64,000 nt of DNA from Staphylococcus sp. ACRSN (GCF_022346615.1 NZ_JAKRNS010000004.1:62001-126000); one strand, 5' to 3'. Positions 33,188-45,543 are shown, numbered from the stretch's first letter. The notes: generated by a model from the letters alone, not told the origin. Numbers and translations: made by a program.

Positions 33188-33664
33188 CTATGCTTCTTTT
33201 TTCATATCTGTTAATAATGCGACAATAATTAGCACTACACCTATTGTTAAACTGGCATCTGCAACATTAAATATTGGAAAGTTATAACCCAAAAGATATG
33301 TATCGATAAAGTCCACGACTTCTCCATGTAATACACGATCAATAAAATTACCTAATGCACCTGCAAATAATAAACTTATGGCAACTTGCATGAGTAAATT
33401 TTGCTTTGCTTCTTTAATATAAAATATTATAAGTACAACAAGAATTATAATTGTAATGATATAAAAGAAACTCATTTTCCCACTTAATATTCCCCAAGCT
33501 GCCCCATTATTTCTATGTGATGTAATATTTAAAAAATTTGGAATAACTTCGAATGAATCCCCAATTTTCATTGAACTAGCTATAATAAATTTAGTAATTT
33601 GATCTAAGATTAAAATAACAATCGTAATGAATAAAGAAATACCTAAATAGTACTGACGTTTCAT
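33188..33664 (-). CDS. lspA: Lipoprotein signal peptidase
   Basis: A 158-residue aspartic peptidase with four membrane helices that cleaves prolipoprotein signals before the lipidated cysteine. The catalytic pair is visible: Asp in GALGNFIDRV (near residue 118) and Asp in FPIFNVADASLTIG (near 136). NNGAAWG is also conserved. The start MKRQYYLGISLF has AGGAGG seven bases upstream; a 16-residue upstream extension lacks one. It pairs with rluD. Confidence 0.95.
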   Translation of the reverse strand: MKRQYYLGISLFITIVILILDQITKFIIASSMKIGDSFEVIPNFLNITSHRNNGAAWGILSGKMSFFYIITIIILVVLIIFYIKEAKQNLLMQVAISLLFAGALGNFIDRVLHGEVVDFIDTYLLGYNFPIFNVADASLTIGVVLIIVALLTDMKKEA

Positions 33665-33905
33665 GCCTGTACCTCCTATTCTACTATCTGACGCTTTTAC
33701 AACAACTTTCATTATAGCTTAATCAAACTTATAAAAAAAGTTACAGTTTATATATATCAAATTTAATTTTGTAGATAGTAACAGTTTATCACTTTATGAT
33801 ACCTTCTATTCCTTTATATATTTTTTCCATATCAAAATGTGAGCAGAATGTTTCTTATATTCATCAATAACTTTCATAGCAAATACTTCTACACACATAC
33901 TTCAA

Positions 33906-34379
33906 TTATGCTTGATCATTCTTTTTAGGATGAATGATATGATACTTTTTTATCACATTCGGACTAATATCTCTTTTTGTAATTTCAAATGGTTTGTAAA
34001 AATTCATTTCAACAACTTCCACTGTACCGTCAGTAAATTTTCTTTCTATGTATGCAACATGTCCATATTTACCTTTGGTTGTTTGCAAAATACTTCCAAC
34101 TTTTGGATTTTTATCAACACGATATCCTTCATTTTGAGCATGCATTTTCCAATATTTTGCATCACCCCAATTTATGCCAATTTTATGTCCATCATTTCTA
34201 ACTTTTTCAAAAACATAGCTTGTGCATTGACCCTTCACATACGTGTTATGTTTCATAGAATTCATAGACCATAACTTATTTTCTGGTTCTGTCATATCTC
34301 GATTATCTATACCCTCATAAGCTGCCATTCCAGTAATAATTAAACTAAACGTTAGCAATATTGTAATCCTTTTTTTCAT
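33906..34379 (-). CDS. Secreted CHAP-domain protein
   Basis: A 157-residue protein with a signal peptide (MKKRITILLTFSLIITGMAA) and a CHAP domain, a cysteine-histidine amidase/endopeptidase fold acting on peptidoglycan cross-bridges or stems. The nucleophile cysteine is in YVKGQCTSYVFEKV near residue 52. The catalytic histidine is in GSILQTTKGKYGHVAYIERK near 107, and VEVVEMNFYKP follows. It has no separate cell-wall-binding domain. It lies alone between ileS and lspA and resembles the SsaA group; the substrate bond is unknown. Confidence 0.83.
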   Translation of the reverse strand: MKKRITILLTFSLIITGMAAYEGIDNRDMTEPENKLWSMNSMKHNTYVKGQCTSYVFEKVRNDGHKIGINWGDAKYWKMHAQNEGYRVDKNPKVGSILQTTKGKYGHVAYIERKFTDGTVEVVEMNFYKPFEITKRDISPNVIKKYHIIHPKKNDQA

Positions 34380-34579
34380 GACATACCCTACCTTCGTAAT
34401 ATCAATTAATACATGCTTACGGCTAACGACAAGTTCAATTAATAATCGCTTATTAAAAAATATATTATTATATTGATTCAGTTTATTTCCTATACCCGTT
34501 TGACTTAAATAAATTGATTAAAGATAAAATAATATTAACTTAATAAATGTAGAGGATCATATTCATATTGACATAAAAA

Positions 34580-34617
34580 GAAGCTACTTGCCTTTACGAA
34601 CAACAGCAAGTAGCTTC
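34580..34617 (-). terminator. Intrinsic terminator after ileS
   Basis: GAAGCTACTTGC and GCAAGTAGCTTC are exact complements around a 14-base loop, followed by five T on the minus strand. Distance to the ileS stop codon is about 50 bases. Confidence 0.88.
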
Positions 34618-34665
34618 AAAATTTAATAATTTATATTATTTTTTATGACAATCTTTTGAAATTAA

Positions 34666-37416
34666 TTATACTAAAGTTTTTACAACTTCTTGACAACGTG
34701 GGCATAAGTGATCTAATTCGCCTACTGATCCTAACTCCTCGCTATAATTCCAACAACGCTCACATTTTTCACCATGGGCATGTTCAATTCTGATGTCTCC
34801 ATATTGGTATGAAGTACCATTTTCAACTGAATCAACAATCTCAGCTTGAGATGTTATGAACAATTGTTGTAAATCATCAAATTGTTGTAAGAATGATTTA
34901 GCATCAAAGTTATCATTACTAGCAATAATAACTTTTGCTTCCAATGATTTACCAATTATTTTTTCACTACGGGCAACCTCTAACGCACGGTTTACATCAT
35001 CACGTAATTTCATAAATGTATTCCATTTTTCTACAAATTCACTATCAGTTTCTACACACTCAGGCATACGTGTTAAGTGTACACTTTCTTCTTCAACGTG
35101 TGGAATATGAGACCATACTTCCTCAGATGTATGCGCTAGGATAGGTGCTAACAATTTAGTCATGTCAACAACGATTTGATATAACACAGTTTGCATACTG
35201 CGACGTTTTAGTGAATCTTGTTGTTCAATGTATAATATATCTTTACCATAATCTAAATAGAAATTACTCAATTCTACATTGATAAAGTTTTGTAGTTCTT
35301 GATAAATATCTAAATAATCATAATTATCATAATGATCTAATGTACTCGCAGTAAATTCACGTAATCTACTTAATACATATTTATCAACGTCTAGTAAATT
35401 CTCTTCTGCAACTGCATTCGTATTAGGATTGTAGTCGTTTAGATTTCCTAACATAAATCTCAATGTATTTCTGATTTTACGATATACATCTGAAGTTTGT
35501 TTTAAAATTTCATCAGAGATTCGAACATCTGCTAAGTAATCTACACTACTTACCCATAAACGTGCAATATCTGCACCTTTTTGTTTAACGATTTGGTCAG
35601 GTACGATTGTATTGCCTAATGATTTACTCATTTTTTTACCTTCACCATCCATTACAAAGCCATGTGATAATAGCATTTTATATGGTGATTGACCTCTTGT
35701 TGCTACAGATGTCGTAATTGAAGAGTTAAACCAACCACGATATTGGTCGCTACCTTCTAAGTACAAATCTGCTGGATATGATAATTCTGGTCTTTCTTCT
35801 AATACAGCTCTGTGTGAAGATCCTGAATCAAACCAAACATCCATAATGTCTGTTTCTTTTGTGAATTCACCGTTTGGACTTCCTGGATGCGTAAATCCTT
35901 CTGGTAATAAATCTTTTGCATCTTTTTCAAACCAGATATTAGAACCTGATTCTTGGAATAAATCTGCAACATGATTTACAGTTTCCTTCGTTAGGATAAT
36001 GTCACCATTTTCGGCATAAAATACTGGTAGTGGTACACCCCATACACGTTGTCGAGAGATTACCCATTCGCCACGGTCACGAATCATGTTATAGATACGT
36101 GTTTTCCCCCAATCTACTTTAAATGTAGTGTCAGTAATCGCATCTAAAATATCTTGACGTACTTTATCAATTGAAGCAAACCATTGTGGTGTCGCTCTAA
36201 ATATAACAGGTTTTTTCGTACGCCAGTCATGAGGATAGCTGTGTGTGATAAATTCCAATTTCAATAAAGCGCCTTTTTCTGATAATAAATCAGTAATTTC
36301 TTTATTCGCTTTATCGTAAAATAAGCCTTCAAATTGACCAGCTTCTTCTGTAAATACACCTTTATCATCCACAGGGCTGATAACAGGTAAATTGTATTTT
36401 TGTCCAACAATATAGTCATCTTCACCATGACCAGGTGCTGTGTGTACACAACCTGTACCTGCATCAGTTGTAACATGTAAGCCATTGATTACTAATGAAG
36501 TACGATCAACAAATGGGTGTTGTGCTTCAACATACTCTAATTCTTTACCTGTAAATGTTTTCTCTAATTTAACATCATTTTCATCCCAGCCAAGTGTTTC
36601 GGCAACACTGTTAGCCAAATCTTTACCAATAATATATTTCTCACCATTCACTTGATATTGACCATAAGCTAATTCAGGATGAACTGTAATTGCTACGTTC
36701 GATGGCAATGTCCATGGCGTTGTTGTCCAAATAACAAATTTAGCTTCTTCATCTACAATACCTTTACCATCTTTAACATCAAACGCTACAAAGATAGATG
36801 CTGAACGTTTATCATGATATTCAATTTCTGCTTCAGCTAATGATGATTCACTTGATGGTGACCAATAAACTGGCTTTTTACCTTTGTAAATTAAACCTTT
36901 ATCTGCCATTTCACCAAATAAACGAATTTGTGCAGCTTCATATTCTGGTTTTAATGTGATATATGGGTTATCAAAATCACCTTTAATACCTAAACGTTTA
37001 AAGTCTGTTTTCTGTCCTTCAATTTGTTTCAAAGCAAATGCTTCACATTTTTCTCTGAATTCAGCAACAGATAATTCTTTACGCTTCACACCTTTTTTTG
37101 TTAATGCTTGTTCAATTGGTAAACCATGCGTATCCCAACCTGGTACATAAGGAGCATAAAAACCTTGCATAGATTTATAACGTGTAATGATATCTTTCAA
37201 GATTTTGTTTAGCGCATGCCCCATATGTAAATTACCATTTGCATATGGAGGACCATCGTGAAGTATATATGATGGATTTCCTTTGTTTTGATCTAATACT
37301 TTTTTGTAAATTTGCTTTGCTTCCCATTCTTCTTGAATCTTTGGTTCTTTGTTTGGTAATCCCCCACGCATTGGGAAGGCTGTTTTTGGCATTAATAACG
37401 TTTCTTTATAATCCAT
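34666..37416 (-). CDS. ileS: Isoleucyl-tRNA synthetase
   Basis: A 916-residue class I aminoacyl-tRNA synthetase. HIGH-type [16 protein letters not shown] is near residue 57. The inserted CP1 editing domain (about 200-390) contains the [11 protein letters not shown] signature. KMSKS is in [13 protein letters not shown] near 595. The C-terminal zinc site is [11 protein letters not shown] with CPRC at the end. The short bacterial-type C-terminus argues for the mupirocin-sensitive chromosomal enzyme. A T-box leader precedes it. Confidence 0.98.
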   Translation of the reverse strand: MDYKETLLMPKTAFPMRGGLPNKEPKIQEEWEAKQIYKKVLDQNKGNPSYILHDGPPYANGNLHMGHALNKILKDIITRYKSMQGFYAPYVPGWDTHGLPIEQALTKKGVKRKELSVAEFREKCEAFALKQIEGQKTDFKRLGIKGDFDNPYITLKPEYEAAQIRLFGEMADKGLIYKGKKPVYWSPSSESSLAEAEIEYHDKRSASIFVAFDVKDGKGIVDEEAKFVIWTTTPWTLPSNVAITVHPELAYGQYQVNGEKYIIGKDLANSVAETLGWDENDVKLEKTFTGKELEYVEAQHPFVDRTSLVINGLHVTTDAGTGCVHTAPGHGEDDYIVGQKYNLPVISPVDDKGVFTEEAGQFEGLFYDKANKEITDLLSEKGALLKLEFITHSYPHDWRTKKPVIFRATPQWFASIDKVRQDILDAITDTTFKVDWGKTRIYNMIRDRGEWVISRQRVWGVPLPVFYAENGDIILTKETVNHVADLFQESGSNIWFEKDAKDLLPEGFTHPGSPNGEFTKETDIMDVWFDSGSSHRAVLEERPELSYPADLYLEGSDQYRGWFNSSITTSVATRGQSPYKMLLSHGFVMDGEGKKMSKSLGNTIVPDQIVKQKGADIARLWVSSVDYLADVRISDEILKQTSDVYRKIRNTLRFMLGNLNDYNPNTNAVAEENLLDVDKYVLSRLREFTASTLDHYDNYDYLDIYQELQNFINVELSNFYLDYGKDILYIEQQDSLKRRSMQTVLYQIVVDMTKLLAPILAHTSEEVWSHIPHVEEESVHLTRMPECVETDSEFVEKWNTFMKLRDDVNRALEVARSEKIIGKSLEAKVIIASNDNFDAKSFLQQFDDLQQLFITSQAEIVDSVENGTSYQYGDIRIEHAHGEKCERCWNYSEELGSVGELDHLCPRCQEVVKTLV

Positions 37417-37439
37417 TGTTTACACTCCTTGTTACATTT

Positions 37440-37650
37440 TCTCTTTTGCATATAGTACTTCTATACAATAAAAAGAACTCTAAGTTCAATTAACAGGGAC
37501 GATATTAACCGCGTTACCACCCTATTTAACTCAACTTAGAGTTCTCTCATTGCATCATATTTCACTTTAAACAACAGTGATATAAATAATACACATATAA
37601 AAGGCTTTCACTATCCCTTTTTCGCTTTGATATGTTACGTATTACTTACG
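37440..37650 (-). promoter_or_regulatory. T-box riboswitch leader of ileS
   Basis: The conserved T-box AGGGTGGTAACGCGGT is on the minus strand at 37508-37523. It lies inside a terminator whose arms (37474-37493 and 37526-37545) match at 17 of 20 positions and which ends in TTTTTA. Uncharged tRNA-Ile would favour the antiterminator. Stem I with its Ile specifier must lie between about 37560 and 37650; I did not fold it. Confidence 0.88.
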
Positions 37651-37656
37651 TGTCTG

Positions 37657-38262
37657 TTATTTCTTTTCTTTATTATCAGTAATTGATTCAGATTGATTAT
37701 TTGCTTCAGCTTTTGCTTTCACTGCTTTTTCTTCATCAGTCAATTCATTATCATGCAAATGATTGATGTTTTCTTCTGTTACTTGCTCTGAATCTAAATC
37801 ATAATTTAGTAAATAGTCCCAGTCTTCATTCTTAAGCAAATCTAGTTGCGCTTCAACCAACATGCGGAATCTAGAACGGAATATTTTTGATTGACGTTTC
37901 ATATCTTCCGTTTGGAATGATAAGCGACGTGCTTTTTCAACACCATCATTTACAATTTTATCTGCTTCAGCTTTTGCTTTAGCTATTGTTGCTTCAGCTT
38001 CCTTATTAGCAGCTTCTTTCGTTTCTTCTCCAGCTTTTTTCGCATGAATTAACGCATCACTAACAGATTGATGGACATCCTTATACGACTGGATATTTGT
38101 GTCTTTATCTTCAATTACTTTTTCTAATTGCTTTTTATCTTCTTTTAATCGTTCTATTTCATTACTTAATTGTTGTAAATAATCTTCAACTTCAGATGGT
38201 TCAAACCCATTTCTTGCTTGAGTAAAAGTTTTATTTTTAATTTCACTAGGTGTAAAAGGCAT
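37657..38262 (-). CDS. divIVA: Cell division initiation protein DivIVA
   Basis: A 201-residue coiled-coil protein that recognises curved membrane at poles and septa. The membrane-binding N-terminus MPFTPSEIKNKTFTQARNGF and EPSEVEDYLQQL are typical. Two long heptad-rich segments occupy about 30-70 and 75-150, and an acidic, low-complexity tail follows. AAGGGAGGAT precedes the ATG. It is preceded by about 160 bases and follows ylmH. Confidence 0.95.
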   Translation of the reverse strand: MPFTPSEIKNKTFTQARNGFEPSEVEDYLQQLSNEIERLKEDKKQLEKVIEDKDTNIQSYKDVHQSVSDALIHAKKAGEETKEAANKEAEATIAKAKAEADKIVNDGVEKARRLSFQTEDMKRQSKIFRSRFRMLVEAQLDLLKNEDWDYLLNYDLDSEQVTEENINHLHDNELTDEEKAVKAKAEANNQSESITDNKEKK

Positions 38263-38421
38263 ACATTATCCTCCCTTAATCATACACTATTTTATCTCTT
38301 ACATAAATATGAGAAATTGTATTTTTAATAAGTTTATTTTATATACTATACTGTAATTGTTGCAACAAAATCAACAATTAATTCTCAATTCTAAATTGCA
38401 TATCTCAATTAAAGTATAACA

Positions 38422-39192
38422 TTATTTGAATAAAGTTTCGTATGAAATCCTCACTTTATCTTTTTTAGTGGTTCCACCTATTTCTGTAATTTGCGCACGG
38501 CCAAACCCTTGAATAGATAATAAATCTCCACTACCAACTTGAAAGTCCGCTGCATCAATAACTGTATGATTGACTTTGACACGTTTTTTATCTATTAATT
38601 GCTTTGCTATTGTTCTAGATTTACGTATCATTTCTTTTATAACTACATCAAGTCTTAATGCACTTACAGTTGTATGAAAAGACTTCCAATCCTCTTTAGA
38701 TTGTATCATATCTTTTACCGGAATAGAATTAAGTTTAACTGTAGCACCATTAATTCGATTTAATTCTAAAATAATATAAGATTCTAATTGCTTTGTCAAA
38801 GTAAATTGCACTTGACCATTAAGCACTATATCCCCCAATTGATCCCTTTCAATACCTAACGACATAATGGTGCCGAGGATATGACGGTGTTGTAACGTTA
38901 CGAATTTTTCAGGGTATTTTATTTCCATTAACACAATTTCAAAATCTTCTTCTTCTGGTTCAAAATAACTAGGCGCAATAATTGCACGTTTACGTTCAGC
39001 AAAAGTGCCCCCGTATAAATGGACGATTAAATCCTCAAAACTTCCGGCTAGCACTTCCAAGATATATTGTTCTCTTGGATCTAAAAAATGTGTTAATACG
39101 GGCGAAAATTGTTCATTTGCGCGATTACATTTATCCAATAAGTTATCGATTAAAGGTTGTTCTTCTTTTCTAAAATGTTGATAAATATCTAT
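38422..39192 (-). CDS. ylmH: S4-domain RNA-binding protein YlmH, probable ATA start
   Basis: A YlmH-family protein with a C-terminal S4 RNA-binding domain (about 180-250: VIKEMIRKSRTIAKQLIDKK onward). Homologues take part in division and in rescue of stalled 50S complexes. The first ATG-like codon in frame is a TTG at 39136-39138. However, the frame stays open 18 codons further and encodes the conserved family N-terminus DIYQHFRKEEQPLIDNLL. The only start near the GGAG at 39202-39205 is ATA at 39190-39192 (nine-base spacing); ATT at 39184-39186 is the alternative. An in-frame stop lies two codons before ATA. Confidence 0.8.
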   Translation of the reverse strand: MDIYQHFRKEEQPLIDNLLDKCNRANEQFSPVLTHFLDPREQYILEVLAGSFEDLIVHLYGGTFAERKRAIIAPSYFEPEEEDFEIVLMEIKYPEKFVTLQHRHILGTIMSLGIERDQLGDIVLNGQVQFTLTKQLESYIILELNRINGATVKLNSIPVKDMIQSKEDWKSFHTTVSALRLDVVIKEMIRKSRTIAKQLIDKKRVKVNHTVIDAADFQVGSGDLLSIQGFGRAQITEIGGTTKKDKVRISYETLFK

Positions 39193-39218
39193 TTTATATC
39201 ACTCCAAATACAATATAA

Positions 39219-39256
39219 AAGCACCTCTCGTCATCTATTCATAACGCAAGGTGCTT
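39219..39256 (-). terminator. Intrinsic terminator between ylmG and ylmH
   Basis: AAGCACCT and AGGTGCTT pair exactly and are followed by TTATATT on the minus strand. It would limit read-through from the sepF-ylmG group into ylmH. Confidence 0.6.
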
Positions 39257-39308
39257 AATTATTAATTCAAATTAAACTTAAATTCAATTTTACGGTTCTG
39301 AAATATTT

Positions 39309-39599
39309 TTATACTAAATGCGTTAATATCATGTTAAAAATACTTACTAAACCTCTTTGGAATAGCACGAGAACAATAATTGCTACAATTGACGAAATAT
39401 CAATCATACCAATCGGTGGAATAATCTTACGAAACGGTTCCAAAAATGGCTCATATATTTTTTGTAAAAATTGGCCAAATTTATTTTCTCGAGCATTTGG
39501 AATCCAAGACATGAAGAAATACACAATCATGCCATAATAATAAATTTGAACTAAGAATAAAATAAATTTAAATACGATTGCTAATAATCCTACATCCAT
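39309..39599 (-). CDS. ylmG: YggT-family membrane protein YlmG
   Basis: A 96-residue protein with two membrane helices (about 5-28 and 68-90) and the YggT signature SWIPNARENKFGQFLQKIYEPFL split over its loop, including FRKIIPPIGMIDIS. It is conserved beside sepF in Gram-positives and is linked to division-site organisation, though the mechanism is not settled. It starts 12 bases after sepF. Confidence 0.92.
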   Translation of the reverse strand: MDVGLLAIVFKFILFLVQIYYYGMIVYFFMSWIPNARENKFGQFLQKIYEPFLEPFRKIIPPIGMIDISSIVAIIVLVLFQRGLVSIFNMILTHLV

Positions 39600-39611
39600 T
39601 TATTCTTACCT

Positions 39612-40208
39612 CTATTCACCTTGATATTCCATATTATCTATCTGGTCAGTAATATTACCAGCTACTTCAACATTGTCCGGTGTACATAAAAAGATATCTG
39701 TACCGACACGTTGAATATCTCCACCTATAGCGTAAACTGTTCCGCTTAAGAAATCGATGATTCTTTTTGCAGAAACTTTGTCAATGCGTTGTAAATTAAC
39801 TAAAGTAGCACGGCGATTTTTAAGTTCATCAGCAATATCTTGTGTATCTGAGAATACGCGTGGCTCAAATAAACACATTTTAGAACTCTCTTGTGTAAAA
39901 CCGAATTGATCTTGTTCTTGATTATTCATATTCACAACGTTCCTAGTATTATTATTTGATGTATTACTAGCCATTTGATACTTCCTTTCCCCCGTAGATT
40001 GGTTTAACCTAGAAGACTGTTTCTTAGGTACGGATTGTATCGCTCTTTGACGTTCATTACTCTCATTATTTGATTGTTCGTTAAAACTATTTTGAGACTG
40101 TGCTTGTTGTTTTTGGTGTTGTCTATTTTCCTCTTCAGGTGGTGCTTCCAATTGGTCATCTTCTTCTTCAACCACGAAAAATCCACTAAATAAATCTTTT
40201 AAAGCCAC
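39612..40208 (-). CDS. sepF: Cell division protein SepF
   Basis: A 198-residue FtsZ-anchoring protein. The amphipathic membrane helix is [18 protein letters not shown] long Gln/Asn-rich linker (about 18-100) precedes the C-terminal polymerising domain, which has [19 protein letters not shown] and [21 protein letters not shown] prefer the GTG with GAGGAG eight bases upstream; another GTG three codons earlier overlaps that site. It overlaps the yggS end region, so both are coupled. Confidence 0.95.
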   Translation of the reverse strand: MALKDLFSGFFVVEEEDDQLEAPPEEENRQHQKQQAQSQNSFNEQSNNESNERQRAIQSVPKKQSSRLNQSTGERKYQMASNTSNNNTRNVVNMNNQEQDQFGFTQESSKMCLFEPRVFSDTQDIADELKNRRATLVNLQRIDKVSAKRIIDFLSGTVYAIGGDIQRVGTDIFLCTPDNVEVAGNITDQIDNMEYQGE

Positions 40209-40213
40209 GGGGC

Positions 40214-40888
40214 TCACTCCTCTTTTCCTACAAGTTTAGTCCCAATTCTCACAAATGAAGCACCTTCCTCGGCAGCCAGATGGTAATCATTACTCATCCC
40301 CATCGACAACTCTGTGCATGGTGCATAATTTAAATTGAGCGCTTTAATTTCATCTCTTTTTATTCTTAATGTTTGGAACAAGCCTTTAATATACGACTCA
40401 TCATCTGTTAACGGAGCCATCGTCATTAGACCGACTACTTCTATATTATCAAATTGTGCTAATTCTTCAATAAAAGTGTCTAATTCATCTAATGTCACAC
40501 CTTGTTTAGATGCTTCGCCTGAAACATTAACTTGAACAAAGCATTTAATTGTGTGTGTTGCTCTCTTGTTTATTTCTTTTGCCAATTTAAGACGATCTAA
40601 TGCGTGAAAGTAATCCACATCATTTATAACTTCTTTAACTTTCCTAGTCTGTAAAGCACCAATAAAGTGCATTGTCACGTCTTTTGGTAAGGCTTGTTGC
40701 TTTTGATAAAAACCTTCTATACGGTTTTCACCAAAATGTCTAATTCCAGCATTATATGCATCATTAGCTCGGTCTATTGTAACATACTTTGTCACTGCAA
40801 TCACGTTTGGCAATGTTGAAATATTGTGTCCATTTACTGTTTCACGTAATTGTAATTCTATACTTTTGAAATTTTCACTTACGTTCAT
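40214..40888 (-). CDS. YggS-family PLP homeostasis protein (YlmE)
   Basis: A 224-residue alanine-racemase-like TIM barrel that binds pyridoxal phosphate and buffers its supply. The PLP lysine is in [10 protein letters not shown] near residue 34. [30 protein letters not shown] and [13 protein letters not shown] are family hallmarks. The start [12 protein letters not shown] has AAAGGA upstream; the 35-residue extension overlaps pgeF and matches nothing. It sits in the conserved ftsZ-pgeF-yggS-sepF order. Confidence 0.94.
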   Translation of the reverse strand: MNVSENFKSIELQLRETVNGHNISTLPNVIAVTKYVTIDRANDAYNAGIRHFGENRIEGFYQKQQALPKDVTMHFIGALQTRKVKEVINDVDYFHALDRLKLAKEINKRATHTIKCFVQVNVSGEASKQGVTLDELDTFIEELAQFDNIEVVGLMTMAPLTDDESYIKGLFQTLRIKRDEIKALNLNYAPCTELSMGMSNDYHLAAEEGASFVRIGTKLVGKEE

Positions 40889-40901
40889 TTTTACCCATCC
40901 T

Positions 40902-41693
40902 TTAGTTTTGGCCAATATATGCCAGCATTCTACCAGTTTGTCCTTTTTCAATTCTATATGAGAAAAACAAATCCAAATTTTCTGATGTGGCATAGCTTGT
41001 TATATAAATATTTTCTGAAGGGACACCTGCTTGTTCTAATAATAATGCATTTGCTTTTTTTAAATCAATGCCATGTCGATTTACATCTCTTGTTTCGATA
41101 TATTTCACCATATCAATCGGTAATGTTGCAAATTTTGACTTTATATCATCATTAATCTCATAAGAGTTTGATGTAGCAGGGCCTATAACCACTTGTAAAT
41201 CATTTAAATCAAATTCAATTTTATCAACCATTTCTAAAACAATCTGACTAACCGTTCCTCGCCAACCAGCATGTGCTAATCCAATAAACTGATGTTTTTC
41301 GCTATAAAAATAGATTGGTACACAATCTGCATAACACATCGTTAACAATAGATTTTTTTGATATGAATACATCCCATCAATACCATGAAGTTGTTCTGAC
41401 AATTCATCGATGTTTACACCCTTATGCTCATCTGTAATTTCAATCACTTTGTTTTCATGGGTTTGAATAGGAAATACCCAATTTGCTCTGTCAAATTGAA
41501 TTATATCAGCAACTAGTTGTTGATGTTTAGTAATATTGTTAGGATTGTCTGTAATATACCTCGCCATATTGAGGGCTCGTTCTGGATAGGCACTATAGCC
41601 ACCATTACGTGTTGTGATTCCTAGTTTAACATGTTCCATTTCCTCATTCTTATATTCTAAAATATAACTATTTTCTACAAATTTTTCTGGCAT
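40902..41693 (-). CDS. pgeF: Purine-nucleoside phosphorylase/laccase-domain protein PgeF (YlmD)
   Basis: A 263-residue DUF152/YfiH-family enzyme. Relatives phosphorolyse purine nucleosides and correct MurC misincorporation. The zinc site is in [17 protein letters not shown] and [13 protein letters not shown] (His/Cys ligands, residues about 115-150), with [12 protein letters not shown] later. I start at [12 protein letters not shown] because TTGGAGGG lies nine bases upstream; 45 upstream codons are open but lie across the ftsZ-pgeF gap. Confidence 0.93.
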   Translation of the reverse strand: MPEKFVENSYILEYKNEEMEHVKLGITTRNGGYSAYPERALNMARYITDNPNNITKHQQLVADIIQFDRANWVFPIQTHENKVIEITDEHKGVNIDELSEQLHGIDGMYSYQKNLLLTMCYADCVPIYFYSEKHQFIGLAHAGWRGTVSQIVLEMVDKIEFDLNDLQVVIGPATSNSYEINDDIKSKFATLPIDMVKYIETRDVNRHGIDLKKANALLLEQAGVPSENIYITSYATSENLDLFFSYRIEKGQTGRMLAYIGQN

Positions 41694-41817
41694 TTTTAAA
41701 CCCTCCAATAATTGTTCTACATGTTCTTCTATAACATTGTAGTTCCGCTCTTTTCTTGTTTGACTGTTACATTTATCAATTTGAATAGTCGTATGCCCAT
41801 AACTTGAATGTAAATCT

Positions 41818-41848
41818 AAAAAAGTCACCAGATCTGGGACCTGATGAC
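41818..41848 (-). terminator. Intrinsic terminator after ftsZ
   Basis: GTCATCAG and CTGGTGAC pair with one wobble and are followed by six T on the minus strand, 67 bases after the ftsZ stop codon and upstream of pgeF. It separates the dcw operon from the ylm group. Confidence 0.78.
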
Positions 41849-41914
41849 ATAGATACTGTAATTATTTCTAACTTCAGCTTAAATATATATTTTTCAGAAG
41901 TAAAAGTCGCAATA

Positions 41915-43090
41915 TTAACGTCTAGTTCTTCTTGAACGTCTTTCTTCTCTATTTCTGATGAAGCTAGGAATATCATCTTCATTTGTTGTATGACTTCTGC
42001 TTTCAGTATTGCTTTCAGTTGAGTGAGATGCTGATGCCGCACTTGAACTTATAGTTGATTCATTTGATGTCACACTACCACTTGTAGCGCTACTACCAAA
42101 ACCAGTGTTTGAAGCTTTGCGACCTTGTGATGAAGGTTTGTCTTCAAAACCAGTAGCAATAACTGTAACCACAATTTCATCTTGTAATTCAGGGTTAATA
42201 ACTGTACCGAAAATCATATTCACATCTTCATCAGCAGCATCTTGTACAATATCTGCAGCTTCTTGAGCTTCGAAAAGTGAAAGTGATTCTCCACCAGTAA
42301 TATTCATTAGCACACCTTGTGCACCTACGATTGAAGTTTCAAGTAATGGTGAAGAAATAGCTTTTTTAGCTGCTTCTACTGCACGATTTTCACCAGAAGA
42401 AACACCGATACCCATTAATGCAGAACCTTGGTTAGACATGATTGTCTTAACGTCAGCAAAGTCTAAGTTTACTTCACCAGATACAGCGATTAAATCAGAA
42501 ATACCTTGTACACCTTGACGTAGTACATTATCAGCTTCTTTAAATGCTTCCATCATAGGTGTTGATTTATCAACGATATCAAGTAATCTATCGTTAGGGA
42601 TAACGATTAATGTATCTACAGCAGCTTTCATAGCTTCTACGCCTGCAGCAGCTTGTGTTTGACGCTTACGTCCTTCAAATCCGAATGGACGCGTAACTAC
42701 ACCTACTGTTAACGCTCCCATTTCTTTTGCAATTTTTGCAACAACTGGCGCAGCACCTGTACCAGTTCCGCCACCCATACCAGCAGTTACGAATACCATA
42801 TCTGCACCTTGAATAGCGTCTTCTATTTGTTCACGTGACTCTTCAGCAGCTTTTTTTCCAATTTCAGGGTTAGCTCCTGCGCCTAATCCACGTGTTAATT
42901 TTTCTCCAATTTGGATTTTAGACTCAGCTTTAGATAAGTTTAAAGCTTGTCCGTCCGTATTGATTGAAATAAACTCAACATTGTTCATACCATGGTCAAT
43001 CATTCGGTTTACAGCGTTGTTTCCGCCGCCCCCTACACCGATGACTTTTAACGTCGCTAAATGATTAAATCCTTGTTCAAATTCTAACAT
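41915..43090 (-). CDS. ftsZ: Cell division GTPase FtsZ
   Basis: A 391-residue tubulin-like GTPase forming the Z ring. The GTP-binding [11 protein letters not shown] is near residue 20, and [13 protein letters not shown], the tubulin signature, near 104. The synergy-loop region [11 protein letters not shown] is near 206. The C-terminal linker (about 318-370) is Ser/Thr-rich. The conserved tail [18 protein letters not shown] binds FtsA, SepF and EzrA. It is 29 bases downstream of ftsA and ends at a terminator. Confidence 0.99.
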   Translation of the reverse strand: MLEFEQGFNHLATLKVIGVGGGGNNAVNRMIDHGMNNVEFISINTDGQALNLSKAESKIQIGEKLTRGLGAGANPEIGKKAAEESREQIEDAIQGADMVFVTAGMGGGTGTGAAPVVAKIAKEMGALTVGVVTRPFGFEGRKRQTQAAAGVEAMKAAVDTLIVIPNDRLLDIVDKSTPMMEAFKEADNVLRQGVQGISDLIAVSGEVNLDFADVKTIMSNQGSALMGIGVSSGENRAVEAAKKAISSPLLETSIVGAQGVLMNITGGESLSLFEAQEAADIVQDAADEDVNMIFGTVINPELQDEIVVTVIATGFEDKPSSQGRKASNTGFGSSATSGSVTSNESTISSSAASASHSTESNTESRSHTTNEDDIPSFIRNREERRSRRTRR

Positions 43091-43119
43091 TTATATTTCC
43101 TCCTAGTTTTAATGGCCAA

Positions 43120-44574
<1,455 letters not shown>

Positions 44575-44640
44575 CTATTAACAGTTTACAATACAGTTTA
44601 ACCGTTGTGAACTATAAACACATGTATTTGTCTAAATTTT

Positions 44641-45528
44641 TTAATTATTTTTGTCTTTCTTCTTATTTATCTTATTTAAAGCACTTTGTAACTGATCTTT
44701 GGCTTTATCTTCTTGGTTATTTCCTTCTTCTACATTCTTATCACTCTCTGATTTCTGATCAGTTCCATTACTATATGGTATGAAAGAAGCACCAACTGAT
44801 AAATCAATATAACCAGCTTTTTTCAAGTTACCACTTTCATCTCGATCTAGCGACTGTGACATTTGTGGATAATATTTCATTTTGCTACCAATCGTATTTA
44901 AATTACCAACAATTTGTATATTATCAGTAGTAAATAACTTAACTTGATTTTGCATATTAGCTTGTGGATCGTATTGCACTTCAGATATTAAGCCTCTCAC
45001 TTTAGAAGGCATTTCTGCAAGTTGACGTATAATCTTAGATTTTCTTTCTTTATCAAAACCATCTATGATTGGACCATCATCTAGCACACTGTCTTGGAAA
45101 TTTTCTAGTTCAGTGCCATCTTCTGTAATCGGAACATATTTATCTTTCTTTTTAATTAATGCCACAATTTGATCTTCTGTTACTTTCACTGTCATTTTAT
45201 TTGGAAAATGCTTAGTTACTTTTGCATCTTTAACCAATGTATTTTCTTTTAACTTATCTTCGGCTTTTGAAGTACTATAAGTATACATTCTTGAATCTTT
45301 TTTAACATCAATAGCTTTTGTAATATCACTTTTCGACACATTATTATTTCCTTTTATCTCTACACTACTTATTTTACTTAAAGGCGTAAACATGTAGATA
45401 AGTATTAACAAGATAAAAAACAACAATACACCGAACACTGAATATTGAATCTGCTTTTGCCTTTTACGTCGTAGTGCACGCTTTTCTTTTAAATATTCAG
45501 AGTCAAATTCGCGTACTTTATCGGCCAT
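44641..45528 (-). CDS. divIB: Cell division protein DivIB/FtsQ
   Basis: A 295-residue bitopic divisome protein. A short basic cytoplasmic segment is followed by one helix (VFGVLLFFILLILIYMF, about 31-47), the POTRA-type alpha domain (SVEIKGNNNVSKSDITKAI) and the beta domain, then a charged C-terminal tail. S. aureus DivIB, as I remember it (439 residues), has a hydrophilic N-terminal extension of about 150 residues that is missing here; murD ends 15 bases upstream, so no room remains for it. Confidence 0.95.
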   Translation of the reverse strand: MADKVREFDSEYLKEKRALRRKRQKQIQYSVFGVLLFFILLILIYMFTPLSKISSVEIKGNNNVSKSDITKAIDVKKDSRMYTYSTSKAEDKLKENTLVKDAKVTKHFPNKMTVKVTEDQIVALIKKKDKYVPITEDGTELENFQDSVLDDGPIIDGFDKERKSKIIRQLAEMPSKVRGLISEVQYDPQANMQNQVKLFTTDNIQIVGNLNTIGSKMKYYPQMSQSLDRDESGNLKKAGYIDLSVGASFIPYSNGTDQKSESDKNVEEGNNQEDKAKDQLQSALNKINKKKDKNN

Positions 45529-45543
45529 GTTTTTTCACATCCT

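Noticed and set aside
40889..40993. 35-residue N-terminal extension of the YggS-like protein
   Set aside because: It overlaps the end of pgeF and has no ribosome binding site, while the ATG at 40888 has AAAGGA at the right distance.
41776..42042. 88-codon minus-strand frame overlapping the ftsZ end
   Set aside because: It is an out-of-frame shadow of the Ser/Thr-rich FtsZ linker, and the ftsZ frame is intact to its conserved tail.
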